From Flavitalea sp966112615 (GTDB lineage Bacteria; Bacteroidota; Bacteroidia; Chitinophagales; Chitinophagaceae): a stretch of 64,000 bases of DNA. Under the pieces are notes generated by a model. That model did not search any database, was not told the DNA's origin, and worked only from the letters and a program-made list of their open reading frames with translations. Each line of letters begins with the position of its first letter. Within the stretch, counting starts at the first letter, position 1. The translations under genes and the position numbers were made by a program. Of this stretch, positions 32,174 through 40,742 are shown in pieces. The stretch is taken from the NCBI GenBank assembly GCA_966112615.1, contig CBHWDO010000008.1, positions 1 through 64,000 on the forward strand, in the 5' to 3' direction.

Positions 32174-32465
32174 AACGATCGTTTTTAAGTGATAAATTTT
32201 GTTTCTGCTCCCAGGTGTCTGGCTCGCCTGCAGGCTCGTCCTGTTGCTCAGGACTCATCGAACCTGTGTTACGTACCGGCTGACCTGGCTGGTCTTCATC
32301 ATATCCGCGATTCTGGAGATTCTCCTGCTTTCCTTCTCTTGTACCGTGTGGTTCGAATTCTCCTGAATTCTTTACAATATCCTCACGGTTGATCTCGTCT
32401 TCACGACGATGGACAGGCTGGTCTCTTTCTTCGCCGGAGTTTGATTTTGACGACTTGTTAGCCAT
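32157..32465 (-). CDS. Disordered hydrophilic protein
   Basis: Not recognised. 102 residues starting MANKSSKSNSGEERDQP; same unusual composition as the gene it overlaps (Glu, Gln, Asp, Arg, Gly, Pro; few hydrophobics), suggesting duplication or shared role. An in-frame extension upstream to 32504 would add a hydrophobic stretch but crosses the region leading to a terminator; the ATG at 32465 is preferred. Possibly a desiccation or osmotic stress protein by composition only. Confidence 0.55.
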   Translation of the reverse strand: MANKSSKSNSGEERDQPVHRREDEINREDIVKNSGEFEPHGTREGKQENLQNRGYDEDQPGQPVRNTGSMSPEQQDEPAGEPDTWEQKQNLSLKNDRYDRQK

Positions 32466-32510
32466 AGCATTTGTTTGGAGAAGGAGTAAAAAAAATGATG
32501 CCACGACAAA

Positions 32511-32542
32511 TAAAAAGCCCCGCGGGCCGAAGCGAGCGGGGC
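32511..32542 (-). terminator. Intrinsic terminator
   Basis: On the minus strand GCCCCGC (32542-32536), 12-base loop, GCGGGGC (32523-32517), then TTTTTA. It terminates the CBS-BtuF-hypothetical transcript. Confidence 0.8.
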
Positions 32543-32586
32543 GGAATTTTTTGATAGGAAGCGGTTGACTTCAGGGCGCAAGATAA

Positions 32587-33675
32587 TCAATCCCCCGACC
32601 TTTTCTTAGGTTTATGCAAACTTCTTAGATTTTTTAATAATGTCTGCTTCAGGTGCACTTTCAATACCTGTCCCATCGAATCACATCTTTCAAATGCGGT
32701 TGTTTTGAAATAATCTCCCAACTCTCGTTTCAATTGCTCGGTTTTTTCAGCCGTTGAAATATTATCCTTTCCCATAATAGATAATAATTCCATGATCCTG
32801 TACCGGTTGGAAGCCAGCCTGAAAGCCATCATCGTCCTCTCTTCTGTTTGATATTGAATGATGGAATCTTTATTAAGATATTTGGTGGTGAGGTCCACAA
32901 ATGCATAGTTATCCTTGAAGAATTGTGGAAGATAAAGACTCTTCCTTCCTTCATAACACTGCTGATCAAAGTCGATCGAACGTATCCGGTACTGGTAATC
33001 CTCAATATCGGGTGTTTGTTCCACTACAAAATTGTAAGCCCGCATATCTCCCAAAAGTCTTACAAAACAGCGCTCATTGAACTTTACAAACTCCTTTGCA
33101 AACCTGATCTTATTGGTATCAGGAAGCTCGAGGAACTGCCTGATGAATACATCCCCGGGAATCCCCGGTATATGCTCTTCTACCATCGTTTGATGATTGG
33201 TGAAGAAAGTGATCCTGTTGGGTGATAAGATATGTTCCAACTCCAATCCATAGATGCGAGATGCATCGGCCTGCTTGATATAATAATGATCGTAGTTGTC
33301 GTTGAATTTATTCACGATGCGGATCCTGAACGGATGCGAGTTTCCGAATGTGCAGTAATCTATTCTTGCCACATCAAGATGACTCGCGAAACTCATATCA
33401 CCTTCTGTTTTCAGAATGGCATAGATCTCTACAAGTGATTCACGCAGGTATTGCCATTCACGAGTATCATAGACCACGGTTTCCCACAAAGTATCATTGC
33501 CGTTCTTGTCGTGTAAAGGAACAGAGAAGGTCATCCTTAACAGGTCGCGGTAGGCGAGGGGTAAACGAACTTCACGACCATGATGCTTCAGGTAAGCACG
33601 TAATCCTTCACCCACCGGGAAGATGGGTTTCTTCTGACTTGGTTTGAATATTTCCTGTAATACCTGGTCGTGCAT
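32587..33675 (-). CDS. Hypothetical protein with kinase-like motifs
   Basis: 362 residues from ATG 33675 (an in-frame TTG two codons earlier is less likely). No clear family, but LLGDMRAYNFVV (about 210) and IRSIDFDQQCYEG (about 235) are spaced like the catalytic loop (HGDxxxxN) and metal-binding DFG of protein-kinase-fold phosphotransferases. The segment MVEEHIPGIPGDVF could be the hinge. The catalytic Asp would be in GDMRAYN. Last gene of an apparent minus-strand operon with cbs and the BtuF-like gene. The kinase idea is inference. Confidence 0.6.
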   Translation of the reverse strand: MHDQVLQEIFKPSQKKPIFPVGEGLRAYLKHHGREVRLPLAYRDLLRMTFSVPLHDKNGNDTLWETVVYDTREWQYLRESLVEIYAILKTEGDMSFASHLDVARIDYCTFGNSHPFRIRIVNKFNDNYDHYYIKQADASRIYGLELEHILSPNRITFFTNHQTMVEEHIPGIPGDVFIRQFLELPDTNKIRFAKEFVKFNERCFVRLLGDMRAYNFVVEQTPDIEDYQYRIRSIDFDQQCYEGRKSLYLPQFFKDNYAFVDLTTKYLNKDSIIQYQTEERTMMAFRLASNRYRIMELLSIMGKDNISTAEKTEQLKRELGDYFKTTAFERCDSMGQVLKVHLKQTLLKNLRSLHKPKKRSGD

Positions 33676-33690
33676 GAGCAATGATAATAA

Positions 33691-34482
33691 TTATCGTGAC
33701 ATCGACACATGAATTTTCTCATTCAGTTCATTGAAATACCTGGGTGCATATTGAAGCCTGCTTCCATACCAGCTGAACATTTCACCATCCACCAATTCAA
33801 TATGTGCATTGGGTAATTGCTGTTGCAATTCATCGATATGCTGTTGCTTGAAAGGATATGGTTCTGATGAAAGCAGTACCAGGTCTGCTCCCTGGAGGTC
33901 TTCGATAGTTACTTCAGGATATCTTTCCTTCTCCTCGAAATGATTGATCCATCCGCAGGTCCTGATCATTTCATCAATAAAAGTATCCGATGCTGCTGCC
34001 ATATAGGGACTTTTCCAGATCAGGTAAGCAGCACTGAATTCTTCGGTTGAAGGATTGATGCCCAGGAATGAAGAACTGATTGTGTTGATCAGTTTCTTCG
34101 CTTCAATTTCTTTTCCGGTCATCAGGCCGATATCATAGATCATATCGGAAGCATCATGCAGGTCGAGTATATCACTGATGTATACAGGATATTTTTCTCG
34201 AAGTAATTCAATCTCTTCGCGGGTGTTCTCTTCTTTGTTGGCAATGATCAAATCAGGATTGATCTCATCGATAATATCCATCTTCAACTTCTTGGTACCA
34301 CCAACAATCTTTTTTTCAGAACGCCAGGATGCAGGATGGATACAGAATTTGGTAATGCCAGCCACTTCTTCATTCAAACCAAGATCGGCCAGCAGTTCAG
34401 TCTGTGAAGGCACCACCGAAATAATTCGTTTAGGCATGCCCGTTAGTATGAACCGGTGGCCTGTCTGGTCCATGTATTCCAT
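33691..34482 (-). CDS. BtuF-like substrate-binding (helical backbone) protein
   Basis: Periplasmic-binding-protein fold of the BtuF/FecB class: RIISVVPSQTELLADLG, EVAGITKFCIHP, INPDLIIANKEEN and the C-terminal SRLQYAPRYFNELN. There is no signal peptide, so unlike transporter-linked members it may stay in the cytoplasm or the signal is absent by choice of start. The ATG at 34482 lies one base after the cbs stop (TAATATG); an alternative ATG at 34509 overlaps cbs. No ABC transporter genes nearby. Cobalamin or metal binding is unproven. Confidence 0.75.
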   Translation of the reverse strand: MEYMDQTGHRFILTGMPKRIISVVPSQTELLADLGLNEEVAGITKFCIHPASWRSEKKIVGGTKKLKMDIIDEINPDLIIANKEENTREEIELLREKYPVYISDILDLHDASDMIYDIGLMTGKEIEAKKLINTISSSFLGINPSTEEFSAAYLIWKSPYMAAASDTFIDEMIRTCGWINHFEEKERYPEVTIEDLQGADLVLLSSEPYPFKQQHIDELQQQLPNAHIELVDGEMFSWYGSRLQYAPRYFNELNEKIHVSMSR

Positions 34483-34483
34483 A

Positions 34484-35845
34484 TTAATGTCCGAGTGCTT
34501 TGATGACATCGTACTTGGTTACGATATGATAGTTTCCTGTTTCGTCCTTCGCCAGTACAGCGCCGGTGTCTTTGCTGATCAGTGAAGAGATCTTGGCAAC
34601 CGGTGTATCGAATGCGATCACAGGGTATGCAGGTTCTGCGATCTCGCTGACTTTTTTATTTTTGATATCGAGCCCGTTGTTCATCATCTTGCTGAACAAG
34701 CCACTCTCGCTGATGGATCCGGTTGTTTCACCATTATGAATGATAGGAATATTTTCGATATGATATTTCTGCATCAGTTCAAATGCTTCTGCAACGGTCT
34801 GATCAGGTGTGATGGTGATGAGTTTCTTCGCACCTCTTCCGCTCACGATATCGCGGAAAGATTTTACATCGAGGAAGCCGCGTTCCATCATCCATTCGTC
34901 GTTGTAGATCTTGGCAACATAGCGACTGCCATGGTCGTGCAGCATCACAACAACGAGATCACCTTCTTTCAACTTATCCTTCAATTGCATAACGCCCTGC
35001 AATGCTGTACCGGCGCTGTATCCGCAGAAGAGTCCTTCTTCAACAGCCAGTCTTCTAGCCATGAGTGCCGCATCTTTATCAGTCACCTGTTCGAAATAAT
35101 CGATCACGGAAACATCATAGTTCTGAGGAACGAAATCTTCACCGATACCTTCGGTAATGTATGGATGCACTTCATTCATATCGATTTCGCCGGTGCGGAA
35201 ATATTTGGTGAGCAGTGATCCATAAGGATCCATGGCCCAAACCTGGATGTTCGGATTTTTTTCCTTGAGATATTGAGCAGTTCCTGTAACAGATCCGCCG
35301 GTACCTGAGGCCACCACGAAATGGGTCACTTTACCATCGGTATCGCGCCAGATCTCCGGGCCAGTGGTCTCGTAGTGAGCCAGTCGGTTCGCCAGGTTAT
35401 CATATTGGTTGAAATGGAATGAATTCGGGATCTCGCGGGCCAGTCGGCGCGCAACGGAATAATAGGAGCGTGGATCATCGGGTTCCACGTTGGTCGGACA
35501 AACGATCACTTCAGCGCCATGGGCTTTGAGGATGTCGATCTTTTCCTTGGATTGTTTATCGGTGGTAGTAAAGATGCATTTGTATCCCTTCACGATGGCG
35601 GCAAGGGCCAGTCCGAGGCCGGTGTTTCCGGAAGTACATTCGATAATGGTACCGCCGGGCTTGATCTTTCCTTCTTTTTCAGCTACTTCAAGCATTTTCA
35701 CCGCCATACGGTCTTTGGCGGAGTTGCCGGGGTTGAAGTATTCCACTTTGGCAACAACTGTGGCAGGCAGATCTTTAGTTATCTTGTTCAGTCGAACAAG
35801 CGGCGTATTGCCGATGGTTTCCAGTATATGGTTTTTGATGTTCAT
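34484..35845 (-). CDS. Cystathionine beta-synthase
   Basis: PLP enzyme condensing serine (or O-acetylserine) with homocysteine. The 453-residue protein has the OASS/CBS core with IGNTPLVRLN and the PLP lysine in GNSAKDRMA (Lys44), TSGNTGLGLA and GTGGSVTGTAQYLKEK. A C-terminal pair of CBS domains (from about 340; TVAEAFELMQKYHIENIPI) separates it from plain cysteine synthase and may bind adenosyl compounds. The ATG at 35845 fits the family start MNIKNHILETIG; the longer open frame to 35935 runs through repeat DNA and the promoter. Confidence 0.93.
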   Translation of the reverse strand: MNIKNHILETIGNTPLVRLNKITKDLPATVVAKVEYFNPGNSAKDRMAVKMLEVAEKEGKIKPGGTIIECTSGNTGLGLALAAIVKGYKCIFTTTDKQSKEKIDILKAHGAEVIVCPTNVEPDDPRSYYSVARRLAREIPNSFHFNQYDNLANRLAHYETTGPEIWRDTDGKVTHFVVASGTGGSVTGTAQYLKEKNPNIQVWAMDPYGSLLTKYFRTGEIDMNEVHPYITEGIGEDFVPQNYDVSVIDYFEQVTDKDAALMARRLAVEEGLFCGYSAGTALQGVMQLKDKLKEGDLVVVMLHDHGSRYVAKIYNDEWMMERGFLDVKSFRDIVSGRGAKKLITITPDQTVAEAFELMQKYHIENIPIIHNGETTGSISESGLFSKMMNNGLDIKNKKVSEIAEPAYPVIAFDTPVAKISSLISKDTGAVLAKDETGNYHIVTKYDVIKALGH

Positions 35846-35849
35846 GATG

Positions 35850-35857
35850 CAAAGATA
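35850..35857 (-). promoter_or_regulatory. -7 promoter box of the CBS gene
   Basis: Minus-strand TATCTTTG, four bases (CATC) before the ATG, so the transcript is probably leaderless. Confidence 0.65.
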
Positions 35858-35859
35858 GG

Positions 35860-35886
35860 AGTTGGGAGTTACGAGTTGGGAGTTGG
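35860..35886. repeat. Heptad repeat AGTTGGG, left flank of element E
   Basis: Four units of AGTTGGG/AGTTACG. The same unit recurs as its complement (CCCAACT) on the other side of element E (36205-36242) and again at 63587-63614. Confidence 0.7.
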
Positions 35887-36196
35887 CGGGCAGAACCAAG
35901 CGAAGCGCAGGGGCTGAACGATGGGTGTAGCTCAATTGTATTCTCCGTGCCTCTGTGCCTCCTGTACCTCTGTGATAGAAAGTTAGGGTTGTTGTGAAGT
36001 CAAGGTTTTACCGGCGAGTACAGGTACCTAATGGATTTCACAGAGGAACAGGAGGCACAGAGGCACGGAGGAATTACCTTTGCGCCCTTTGCCTCTTTGC
36101 GGAGCCACCAAAGGTGGCGCTCTGCGTGAAACAATTCTCCGCGTGAAACAGGGTGCTACACCCATCGTTCAGCCCGCCCTTCGGGCGTTCTGCCCG
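35887..36196. repeat. Structured intergenic repeat E (type II, complete)
   Basis: Fills most of the 429-base gap between the CBS promoter and tex. Perfect outer stem CGGGCAGAAC (35887-35896) / GTTCTGCCCG (36187-36196); perfect 21-bp second stem (35911-35931 / 36155-36175). Hairpins: one containing GCG-aag-CGC (35897-35910) and GCCC-ttc-GGGC (36176-36186). Inner arms beginning CTCCGTGCC (35943-35974 / 36039-36070) match at 31 of 32 positions. A module around 36085-36150 has hairpin GCCACC-aaa-GGTGGC and CTCTGCGTGAAAC. Confidence 0.88.
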
Positions 36197-36204
36197 GTGT
36201 GCAT

Positions 36205-36242
36205 AACTCCTACCTCCCAACTCCCAACTCCCAACTCCTAAC
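36205..36242. repeat. Heptad repeat CCCAACT, right flank of element E
   Basis: Three exact CCCAACT units (36216-36236) plus degenerate copies at both ends, complementary to the left flank at 35860-35886. The whole interval is thus a nested inverted repeat. Confidence 0.7.
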
Positions 36243-36245
36243 CCT

Positions 36246-36253
36246 TATCTTTG
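36246..36253 (+). promoter_or_regulatory. -7 promoter box of tex
   Basis: TATCTTTG, 21 bases before the ATG at 36275. Confidence 0.6.
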
Positions 36254-36274
36254 CCGCCCGAAAAAAGCTGAAGT

Positions 36275-38530
36275 ATGGACGTAAAGTATGCTCTGAAAAT
36301 TGCTGAACAACAGAACCTGGCAGTCAAGCAGGTTAACAGTATCTTCCAAATGCACTCCGAAGGTGCAACCATCCCCTTTATGGCCCGCTACCGTAAGGAA
36401 GCCACCGGCAACCTGGATGAAGTGAAGATCAACGATGTCGTGGAAGCTGTGAAGTATTTCCAGGAGATCGAAAAAAGAAAGGAGACCGTGATCAAGACCA
36501 TCGACGGACTTGGTAAACTCACTCCCGAACTGAAAGAGCGTATCGAAAATACTTTTGACGCCACCGAACTGGAAGACATCTATCTTCCTTATAAACCAAA
36601 AAGAAAAACCCGCGCAACAACCGCTATCGAGAAAGGTCTCGAGCCACTGGCGAAACTTCTTTTCGAACAGAATGATTTCAATATCGAAGAAGAAGCCGCA
36701 AAATATGTTGGCGAGAAAGTAAAAGATATCAAGGAAGCCCTGCAGGGTGCAAGAGATATCATCGCGGAATGGATCTCTGAACATGAGCAGGCACGTAATA
36801 AAGTTCGTCAACTCTTCACCGAAACCGCTCACGTTTCTTCCAAAGTTTTATCATCTAAAAAAGAAGAAGAGGAAGCGCAGAAATACCGCGACTACTTTGA
36901 ATTCGATGAGCCTTTGGCTGATTGTCCTTCACACAGGATCCTCGCAATTCGTCGTGGTGAAAAAGAAGGCTATCTCATCATGGATATCAGCATTGAAAAA
37001 GCTGCTGCAGTGGAAGATCTCGAAAGGATCTTCATCACCAAACACAATGCTTCATCTGCTGAATTGAAGAAAGCCATCGAAGATTCATTCGATCGTTTGC
37101 TCAAACCTTCAATCGAAAATGAATTCCGTTTGTTGAGTAAGAACAAGGCAGATGAAGAAGCGATCAAAGTGTTCGCAGAAAATCTTCGTCAGTTGTTGCT
37201 CGCATCACCACTCGGCTCAAAGGCAGTGCTGGCGCTGGATCCGGGCTTCCGTACAGGTTGTAAGACAGTTTGCCTGGATGCACAGGGTAACTTCAAATAC
37301 AATACAACGATTTACCTGCACGAACCTGAGAGAGCAATTGCTACATTGAAATCACTGGTGGAGAAGTATGATATCGAAGCGATCGGTGTGGGGAATGGAA
37401 CTGCTGGTCGCGAGACAGAACAAATGGTTCGCGGCATCGATTTCGGCAAGCGTATCAGCATCTTCATGGTGAATGAAAGCGGTGCATCGATCTACAGTGC
37501 ATCAGAAGTGGCGCGTGAAGAATTTCCTGATGAAGATGTAACGGTTAGAGGTTCTATTTCTATTGGAAGAAGATTGCTGGATCCGTTGAGCGAACTGGTG
37601 AAGATCGATCCGAAATCAATCGGGGTTGGACAATATCAGCATGATGTCAATCAGAATAAATTAAAAGATGAACTCGATCGCGTGGTGGAAAGTTGTGTGA
37701 ACCACGTGGGTGTTGATCTGAATACTGCGAGTAAACATTTGCTGACCTATGTATCAGGATTGAGTGCAACGCTTGCAAGAAATATCGTGGAGTATCGTGC
37801 AAAGAATGGTGCATTCAAAACTCGTGAAGAATTGAAGAAAGTTCCGTTGATGGGACCAAAAACATTCGAACAGTGTGCAGGTTTCTTGCGCATTCGTAAT
37901 GGTGTGAATCCTTTGGATAACAGTGCGGTTCACCCTGAATCTTATTTCGTAGTAGAGAAGATGGCGAAGGATGCCAATGCATCAGTGGAAGACCTGATCA
38001 AAAATGCAGAGGTTAGGAAGTCGGTAAATAAGAAAGCATACATCTCTGAAACCGTTGGTGCGCTTACGATTGAAGACATCATGAAAGAACTCGAGAAACC
38101 AGGACTTGATCCACGTAGTGTGATTGAGGAGTTCAGTTTCGATGATAAGATTAAAGCGATCGAAGATGTGAAAGAAGGAATGGTGGTGCCAGGGATTGTA
38201 ACAAATATTACCAACTTTGGTGCTTTTGTTGATATCGGAGTGAAGCAGGATGGATTGTTGCATATCTCGCAGATCAGCAACACGTATATCTCGGATCCTA
38301 ACCAGGTGTTGAAGCTTCAGCAGAAAGTAATGGTGACCGTCATCGAAGTGGATGTGAGCAGGAAGCGTATTTCATTGTCGATGAAGGATCAGCAGAAATC
38401 AGCTCCAGCACAGCGTTCAGGCGATCGTCCTCGTTCGCAGGGTGGTGGACCGAAAAGAGAACCTCAGCCGGCACCAAACAATCCGTTTGCAGCCAAACTT
38501 GCAGAACTAAAGAAGAAGTTTAAAGATTAA
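36275..38530 (+). CDS. tex: Tex family RNA-binding transcription accessory protein
   Basis: Cytoplasmic nucleic-acid-binding protein of 751 residues related to eukaryotic Spt6. Order: helical Tex N domain with TIPFMARYRKEATGNLDE, YqgF-like domain (ALDPGFRTGCKTVCLD), helix-hairpin-helix region (LSATLARNIVEYRAKNGAF), and a C-terminal S1 domain (about 655-725; GMVVPGIVTNITNFGAFVDIG). A basic/Pro-rich tail follows. Length fits the family. Strong terminator downstream. Confidence 0.95.
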   Translation: MDVKYALKIAEQQNLAVKQVNSIFQMHSEGATIPFMARYRKEATGNLDEVKINDVVEAVKYFQEIEKRKETVIKTIDGLGKLTPELKERIENTFDATELEDIYLPYKPKRKTRATTAIEKGLEPLAKLLFEQNDFNIEEEAAKYVGEKVKDIKEALQGARDIIAEWISEHEQARNKVRQLFTETAHVSSKVLSSKKEEEEAQKYRDYFEFDEPLADCPSHRILAIRRGEKEGYLIMDISIEKAAAVEDLERIFITKHNASSAELKKAIEDSFDRLLKPSIENEFRLLSKNKADEEAIKVFAENLRQLLLASPLGSKAVLALDPGFRTGCKTVCLDAQGNFKYNTTIYLHEPERAIATLKSLVEKYDIEAIGVGNGTAGRETEQMVRGIDFGKRISIFMVNESGASIYSASEVAREEFPDEDVTVRGSISIGRRLLDPLSELVKIDPKSIGVGQYQHDVNQNKLKDELDRVVESCVNHVGVDLNTASKHLLTYVSGLSATLARNIVEYRAKNGAFKTREELKKVPLMGPKTFEQCAGFLRIRNGVNPLDNSAVHPESYFVVEKMAKDANASVEDLIKNAEVRKSVNKKAYISETVGALTIEDIMKELEKPGLDPRSVIEEFSFDDKIKAIEDVKEGMVVPGIVTNITNFGAFVDIGVKQDGLLHISQISNTYISDPNQVLKLQQKVMVTVIEVDVSRKRISLSMKDQQKSAPAQRSGDRPRSQGGGPKREPQPAPNNPFAAKLAELKKKFKD

Positions 38531-38533
38531 TAG

Positions 38534-38560
38534 AACGCCTCCAATACGGAGGCGTTTTTT
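38534..38560 (+). terminator. Intrinsic terminator after tex
   Basis: ACGCCTCC (38535-38542), loop aatac, GGAGGCGT (38548-38555) continuing into a T run to 38560. Confidence 0.88.
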
Positions 38561-39077
38561 ATTTGTAATGAAGCTGAACTAGTCCAGTGTCGAACTGCTT
38601 CACCGATACGAGTTGAAGTTGTTGTTCCGGTCGGCCATCTTTGAATAATCTTGTACCATCTCCCACCATGATCGGGATGATGGAAATGATCATTTCATCC
38701 ACCAGTTTATGTTTGAGTAATTCATGGATCACTTCTGCACCGCCATCACAGAAAATATCTTTCCCCGGTTCTGATTTCAGTTTCAACACAAGTTCTTTCA
38801 GATCGCCGGTGTAGAATGTTGTGTTGCCAATTGGTTCGCGTGGTGTGCGGGTGATGATGAATGCCTGCTTGTCTTTGTGTGTGAATTCATAATTCTTCAA
38901 TACCCAGTCGTAGGTTTTTCTTCCGATGATCACTGTGTCGATATGGGAAATGAATTCAGCATATCCGTAATCTTCTCCCGGTTTTTCAACGATCGATAAA
39001 AATGCAAGGTTATCGTTGGGTTGCGCAATGTACCCATCAAGACTTGTTGCGATGTAGATAAAAAGTTTTCGGCTCAT
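38559..39077 (-). CDS. Dihydrofolate reductase-like (RibD C-terminal family) protein
   Basis: 172 residues with the DHFR fold as in YyaP/YwjB: LFIYIATSLDGYIA, GRKTYDWVLKNYEF, IFCDGGAEVIHELLKHKLVDEMIISIIPI and GDGTRLFKDG. The family is an NADPH-dependent reductase group of mostly unknown substrate. Monocistronic and convergent with tex. Confidence 0.88.
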   Translation of the reverse strand: MSRKLFIYIATSLDGYIAQPNDNLAFLSIVEKPGEDYGYAEFISHIDTVIIGRKTYDWVLKNYEFTHKDKQAFIITRTPREPIGNTTFYTGDLKELVLKLKSEPGKDIFCDGGAEVIHELLKHKLVDEMIISIIPIMVGDGTRLFKDGRPEQQLQLVSVKQFDTGLVQLHYK

Positions 39078-39256
39078 ATCATGAAAAATTGGTGGAACTG
39101 ATAAAATTATAGCGCATCAAAATAGTATTGGGGAAATTTTCAATGGTCGGTTACCCCATCTGTTTAGTTTTTCATATCAAAAAACTTCTAAAGTTCAACT
39201 GAATGATTCCCCGAAGCCTGTGGTGCAGGAATTGCTGTTACTTCTGAAAAACAACA

Positions 39257-40732
39257 ATGACCAACGGTTTGATGATCCAGTTTTTTCACTGGTATACCCC
39301 TGAAGGAGTTCTTTGGAAGGAAATAAAAGAAAAGGCCGGTTGGCTGGCCGACCTGGGGATCACGAGTGTATGGCTTCCTCCGGCTTACAAGGCTTCGGCA
39401 GGAGGGATGAGTGTTGGTTATGATTGCTACGATCTCTATGATCTCGGTGAATTCGATCAGAAAGGTTCTGTTCCCACTAAATACGGTACGAAAGAAGAAT
39501 ACCAGCAGGCTGTAAAAGCCTTGCAGGATGCAGGGATCCAGGTGATTGTTGATATCGTTCTGAATCATAAAGCTGGAGGTGATGAATCAGAAAAAGTGAT
39601 GGCGGTGAAAGTTCATGAACACGATCGTAATGAACAGGCTGATGAACCAACAGAGATAGAGGCCTTCACCAAATTCTATTTTCCCGGTCGCAATAAAAAG
39701 TATTCTGATTTTGTCTGGGATCATCAATGCTTTACTGGAGTCGATTACAATCATGAAAATGGAGAAACAGCAGTATTCAACTTCCTGAGTGAGTATGGAG
39801 ACGATTGGGAAGAGATGATCGATGATGAGAAAGGCAATTATGATTACCTCATGTATTGCGATATTGAATTCCGCAATCCTGCAGTGAGAGATGAGTTGAG
39901 TCGTTGGGCAAAATGGTATCACGATACCATTCCTTTTGATGGTGTAAGGCTTGATGCAGTAAAACATATCTCTCCAAAATTTTACAATGAATGGTTGGGA
40001 CGATTAAGACATGAAACCGGCAAAGAGATCTTTGCGGTAGGAGAGTACTGGGCACCCGGCAAACTTGATCTGCTGTTAAGATATATTGATGCAACCGAAG
40101 GCAACATGACCTTATTCGATTCTGCACTGCATCATAATTTTCATATCGCCTCTAAATCGGGACAGGACTATGATCTTCGAACCATCTTCGATGATACGCT
40201 GGTGAAAGTAATGCCTGATAAAGCTGTTACACTTACAGATAATCACGATACACAACCATTGCAATCGCTGGAAGCCCCTGTGGAACCGTGGTTCAAGCCA
40301 CTGGCTTATGCCATGATCTTATTAAGACAGGAAGGATATCCATGTATATTTTATCCTGATCTGTTTGGTGTAAGTTATGTTGATAAAGGACAGGATGGGA
40401 ATGACTACGAGATCTTTTTAAATAAGGTTGAATGTATTGAAGAGATGATCCATGCAAGAAAGCAACATGCTTATGGAATGCAGCGTGACTATTTTGATCA
40501 TGGCAATTGTGTTGGCTGGACAAGAGAAGGCGATGAAGAACATACTGGTTGTGCTGTTGTTTTGAGTAATGGCGATGAAGGAAGTAAATCAATGGAGATC
40601 GGTCAACGTTATGCAGGAAAAACATTTAAGGATATGTTGAACAAGAGACAGGAAGAAGTGTTGATCAATGAGGAAGGATGGGGAGAGTTTCTTTGTCCTG
40701 CAGGAAATGTTTCCATTTGGGTTGAAGTTTAA
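39257..40732 (+). CDS. Cytoplasmic alpha-amylase (GH13)
   Basis: 491 residues without signal peptide; the (beta/alpha)8 barrel of glycoside hydrolase family 13. Catalytic motifs in order: GVRLDAVKH (nucleophile Asp, about 232), VGEYW (acid/base Glu, about 262) and TDNHDTQPLQS (Asp, about 330); GIQVIVDIVLNHKAGGD is conserved region I. Absence of a signal places it in the cytoplasm, where it would act on glycogen or imported maltodextrin. A DAO-type oxidoreductase relic follows after 10 bp. Confidence 0.93.
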   Translation: MTNGLMIQFFHWYTPEGVLWKEIKEKAGWLADLGITSVWLPPAYKASAGGMSVGYDCYDLYDLGEFDQKGSVPTKYGTKEEYQQAVKALQDAGIQVIVDIVLNHKAGGDESEKVMAVKVHEHDRNEQADEPTEIEAFTKFYFPGRNKKYSDFVWDHQCFTGVDYNHENGETAVFNFLSEYGDDWEEMIDDEKGNYDYLMYCDIEFRNPAVRDELSRWAKWYHDTIPFDGVRLDAVKHISPKFYNEWLGRLRHETGKEIFAVGEYWAPGKLDLLLRYIDATEGNMTLFDSALHHNFHIASKSGQDYDLRTIFDDTLVKVMPDKAVTLTDNHDTQPLQSLEAPVEPWFKPLAYAMILLRQEGYPCIFYPDLFGVSYVDKGQDGNDYEIFLNKVECIEEMIHARKQHAYGMQRDYFDHGNCVGWTREGDEEHTGCAVVLSNGDEGSKSMEIGQRYAGKTFKDMLNKRQEEVLINEEGWGEFLCPAGNVSIWVEV

Positions 40733-40742
40733 TTGTTGTTGT

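Noticed and set aside
36245..36832. 195-codon open frame on the minus strand opposite tex
   Set aside because: It lies fully antisense to a well-conserved gene and is Phe/Ile-rich, as expected for the complement of coding DNA.
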